Program-made: the position numbers and the translations under genes
Source: Yoonia vestfoldensis SKA53
Lineage (GTDB): Bacteria; Pseudomonadota; Alphaproteobacteria; Rhodobacterales; Rhodobacteraceae
Length of the DNA stretch: 64,000 nucleotides
Direction of reading: 5' to 3'
Assembly (NCBI RefSeq): GCF_000152785.1
Contig: NZ_CH672414.1
Location: 1 to 64,000, forward strand
Notes under the pieces: model-generated
Told to the model about the DNA's origin: nothing
The model's database searches: none
What the model saw: only the letters and a program-made list of their open reading frames with translations
In this document: positions 62,141 through 64,000 of the stretch, in pieces
Position numbering within the stretch: position 1 is the stretch's first letter
Layout of the letters: every line of letters begins with the position of its first letter

Positions 62141-62527
62141 TCACACATCCCACACTGGCCCACCATAGGCCTTCAGCTTTGCATCGTTACTGACCAGCAC
62201 AAAGCCCTCTGCCATCGCCTGTGCGACAAGAATCCGATCAAAGGGGTCCGCGTGGATTGGCGGCAGGGTTGGCACGCGCAGTACATGCGCACTCTCGATT
62301 GCCAGTTCCGCGTAATCATTGGCCACAAGCCCAAGCCGTAGCTCTGCAACGTCGACCCGAAAGTCATCGCGCCCCAGTGACGCCTTAATGGCCACTTCCC
62401 ACAAGCTCGCCACGCTGAAGTACAGGCTATTTCCAGTGTCAGCGATCATCGCCTGTGCCTTTGCCGACAATCGATCAGGCGTATATGCAGCCCACAACAA
62501 GATGTGCGTATCCAAAAGCAGCTTCAT
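62141..62527 (-). CDS. vapC: VapC-family PIN-domain RNase toxin
   Basis: 128 residues with the PIN acidic residues: D in LLLDTHILLW, E in SLWEVAIK, D in DPFDRILVAQA, and D in VSNDAKL. It cleaves RNA when free of antitoxin. It overlaps the antitoxin gene by 4 nt in the usual antitoxin-first order. Confidence 0.9.
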   Translation of the reverse strand: MKLLLDTHILLWAAYTPDRLSAKAQAMIADTGNSLYFSVASLWEVAIKASLGRDDFRVDVAELRLGLVANDYAELAIESAHVLRVPTLPPIHADPFDRILVAQAMAEGFVLVSNDAKLKAYGGPVWDV

Positions 62528-62763
62528 GCCTCAGTGCCCGCAAACATCTGTGCGATCTCGTCGGCAGACATCTCATCAAAATCTACTGGCACTGTCCCTT
62601 TGCCCGCAAGAAAGCCAAGCCGCTTTTGCAGCTGTCCTTCCAGCATGGTCACCTTGACCATTGGCCTGCCAGACTTGGCAATGACAAACGCCTCGCCTTT
62701 TGCCGCGGCCTCAACCAATTTGGACAGATGCGTCTTGGCTTCGTGGATGTTGATGGTTTTCAT
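62524..62763 (-). CDS. vapB: Phd/YefM-type antitoxin (VapB)
   Basis: 79 residues. The N-terminal Phd/YefM fold (INIHEAKTHLSKLVEAAAKG, GEAFVIAKSGRPMVKV) binds DNA, and the acidic C-terminus neutralises VapC. An AT-rich promoter with TTTAAACTTAGTTTATAA lies just upstream (about 62774-62792) and is a likely autoregulated operator. Confidence 0.88.
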   Translation of the reverse strand: MKTINIHEAKTHLSKLVEAAAKGEAFVIAKSGRPMVKVTMLEGQLQKRLGFLAGKGTVPVDFDEMSADEIAQMFAGTEA

Positions 62764-62842
62764 ATGTGGCGCCTTAGTTCTTTAAACTTAGTTTATAAGC
62801 GAATACTGAAACCTGTCAACAGCGTCGGGATGTACCCTTGCA

Positions 62843-63523
62843 ATGCGCCAGTTAAACGACGCATCGGACACGAACCGCAGAAGCAGAATGGATTTGAAGA
62901 TGCCAAAAAAGGTTTCGCCTCTAAACAAGCGAAAGGGGTTCGTGGGAATAGACCCTGACCAATCCCTTAATGAGATCTTGGAGTTGATCAGTGACCGGCC
63001 TTGTCCAGCAGTTTGTAGCAAATTCTACCCAGACCGTGGACATTTTTACATGCTACATCGCTGGCTAGCATGCCTTCTTTTGGAGGAGGGGCTTCACGAG
63101 AGGAAGGCCACCCCTGAACTCGAGTTGGCGCAAGAACATCTTTGCCATGCATTGCTGTGTCTCGCCAACAATAAGCAAGCTGATTATTTATCGCCTGACA
63201 GGAAATCTGGGCCGCGACATCACGATGATAATGTCCGCGAAGCGACCCTTTGTGCCGCGGCTCGGTTTAACTATGCACAACTCATTGGCTTGCATAAAGG
63301 CGTAGAACGTTGGTGGGCTACGATTGTCCGAAAAAGTGACCCTTTATACAAGCTACCAACGAATCTTGGGAAATTAATCGGAAACGTGGAACAGGGTAAT
63401 AGTATTGCCGATAAATCGACCTTGTTATCATTTTATGCCTGCTTCATCGACGCCACGCCAAATGAAGCTGAGCAACACTCACTGCTCCTAAAGGAGCATG
63501 TCGAACGCATACTTCTGCCATAA
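62843..63523 (+). CDS. hypothetical protein of the second element
   Basis: 226 residues, with possible later starts at 62888 (MDLKMPKKV) or 62900. No family recognised. It is soluble and mostly helical, with several Cys and His residues in the middle (CHALLCLANN, HHDDNVREATLCAAARF). It lies between VapBC and alpA, an accessory position in such elements where defence or regulatory genes often occur. No function is proposed. Confidence 0.55.
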   Translation: MRQLNDASDTNRRSRMDLKMPKKVSPLNKRKGFVGIDPDQSLNEILELISDRPCPAVCSKFYPDRGHFYMLHRWLACLLLEEGLHERKATPELELAQEHLCHALLCLANNKQADYLSPDRKSGPRHHDDNVREATLCAAARFNYAQLIGLHKGVERWWATIVRKSDPLYKLPTNLGKLIGNVEQGNSIADKSTLLSFYACFIDATPNEAEQHSLLLKEHVERILLP

Positions 63524-63608
63524 TAAAACCTAGGACATACGGATTCTCGTAGGTTTAACACGCTCTCATACTGCTCTCATCGACCAACTTCGAACATGGA
63601 GAGCGAAC

Positions 63609-63809
63609 ATGGCCCATCATAGGACCTTACCACCCGAACTAATCCTCAGTGCCGAGATAATGGCACGGGTTCCTTATTCTTCGAACCACCTGCGCCGCCT
63701 CGAAGCGCAAGGTGACTTCCCCAGCCGCGTACGCATCGGCGCCAATCGCGTCGCATGGCTGCGTGATGAAGTGGAGCAATGGCTCACCGAGCGGATGGAG
63801 GGACGGTGA
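63609..63809 (+). CDS. AlpA-family helix-turn-helix regulator (second element)
   Basis: 66 residues. It has the MerR-like HTH of AlpA proteins (LILSAEIMARVPYSSNHLRR, LEAQGDFPSRVRIGANRVAW, LRDEVEQWL). It has the same role and relative position as alpA at 47644 in the first element. GGAG precedes the ATG. It overlaps the next gene by one base (TGATG). Confidence 0.85.
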   Translation: MAHHRTLPPELILSAEIMARVPYSSNHLRRLEAQGDFPSRVRIGANRVAWLRDEVEQWLTERMEGR

Positions 63810-64000
63810 TGGAGTTCGAAATCAATATGCAGCTGCTTTCAACACCAGCGGATCTATCTCTGCGAGATAAAAAAGCACTTGCTGCAGCCAGTTGGGTCAG
63901 GATGGGTATCGACATCATCCTTGTGGAGCATGGCATACCCATTAAGGATACACGCTCGCGCGCCGAACGCATGTCCCCAGTCGACACCTACTTTTACGTC
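63809..64000 (+). CDS. hypothetical protein, cut by the window end
   Basis: The first 64 residues are visible (MEFEINMQLLSTPADLSLRD and on). No family recognised. It starts with a TGATG coupling to alpA, like the unknown gene that follows alpA in the first element, so it may be a replication-operon gene. No stop inside the window. Confidence 0.6.
   Translation, partial: MEFEINMQLLSTPADLSLRDKKALAAASWVRMGIDIILVEHGIPIKDTRSRAERMSPVDTYFYV

Overview
The window comes from an alphaproteobacterium, most likely the Rhodobacteraceae (Roseobacter group). The evidence is the 23S tail, 5S and initiator tRNA-Met order at the left edge, the moderately high GC, and the dense set of TRAP, Dpp-type and Pot-type transporters of marine roseobacters. 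No species is claimed.

Layout. (1) 1-4.6 kb: the end of an rRNA operon, then a copper module (DUF411 protein, CopZ-like chaperone, CopA-like ATPase) and a decayed IS3-family transposase. (2) 4.6-28.6 kb: a very long minus-strand catabolic cluster. Three uptake systems (Pot-type ABC, TRAP, Dpp-type ABC) are interleaved with a hydantoinase, an N-carbamoyl-D-amino-acid hydrolase, two amidases, a PuuE-like deacetylase, three Asp/Glu-racemase-superfamily proteins, RidA and a 2-keto-pentenoate-hydratase-like enzyme. Nearly all junctions overlap by 4 nt. A plus-strand amidohydrolase and a GntR/FCD regulator close the cluster. A palindrome built on ATGGCAT(T/G)CCAT occurs at the two operon starts and at the divergent amidohydrolase, so one regulator probably controls a hydantoin/ureide/carbamoyl-amino-acid regulon. 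(3) 29-32.4 kb: a solute-binding-like protein, a CLC chloride channel with CBS domains, and a small conserved protein. (4) 32.7-43.2 kb: two winged-helix genes, a complete type I secretion system (TolC-like, LapB-like ABC, HlyD-like) and a large RTX/beta-strand-repeat surface protein. That protein is followed by a fixed cassette of SapC, two DUF6447-like small proteins and a small exported protein. (5) 43.2-50.3 kb: a repeat-rich noncoding stretch and an integrative element: HGGxSTG protein, iteron-like array, RepA-like ATPase, prim-pol, unknown protein, AlpA, BrnT-type toxin-antitoxin and a tyrosine integrase. (6) 50.3-62.1 kb: a mirror-image array. Two further copies of the surface-protein cassette point toward each other around a central integrase. 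Each outer end carries an XRE regulator and a second or third integrase, and both surface-protein genes lack the N-terminal head. (7) 62.1-64 kb: VapBC, an unknown protein, and the AlpA start of a second integrative element that runs off the window.

The most notable system is in regions 4-6: one complete type I-secreted, SapC-associated surface-protein locus plus two headless paralogous cassettes. Each headless body begins just after the same junction sequence, an AAGTGA-N10-TCACTT inverted repeat that looks like a tyrosine-recombinase core site. The outer integrases are nearly identical except at their N-termini. This may be a store of variant surface-layer genes moved by recombinases, or integrative elements that always target the 5' part of such genes. 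The sequence alone does not decide between these.
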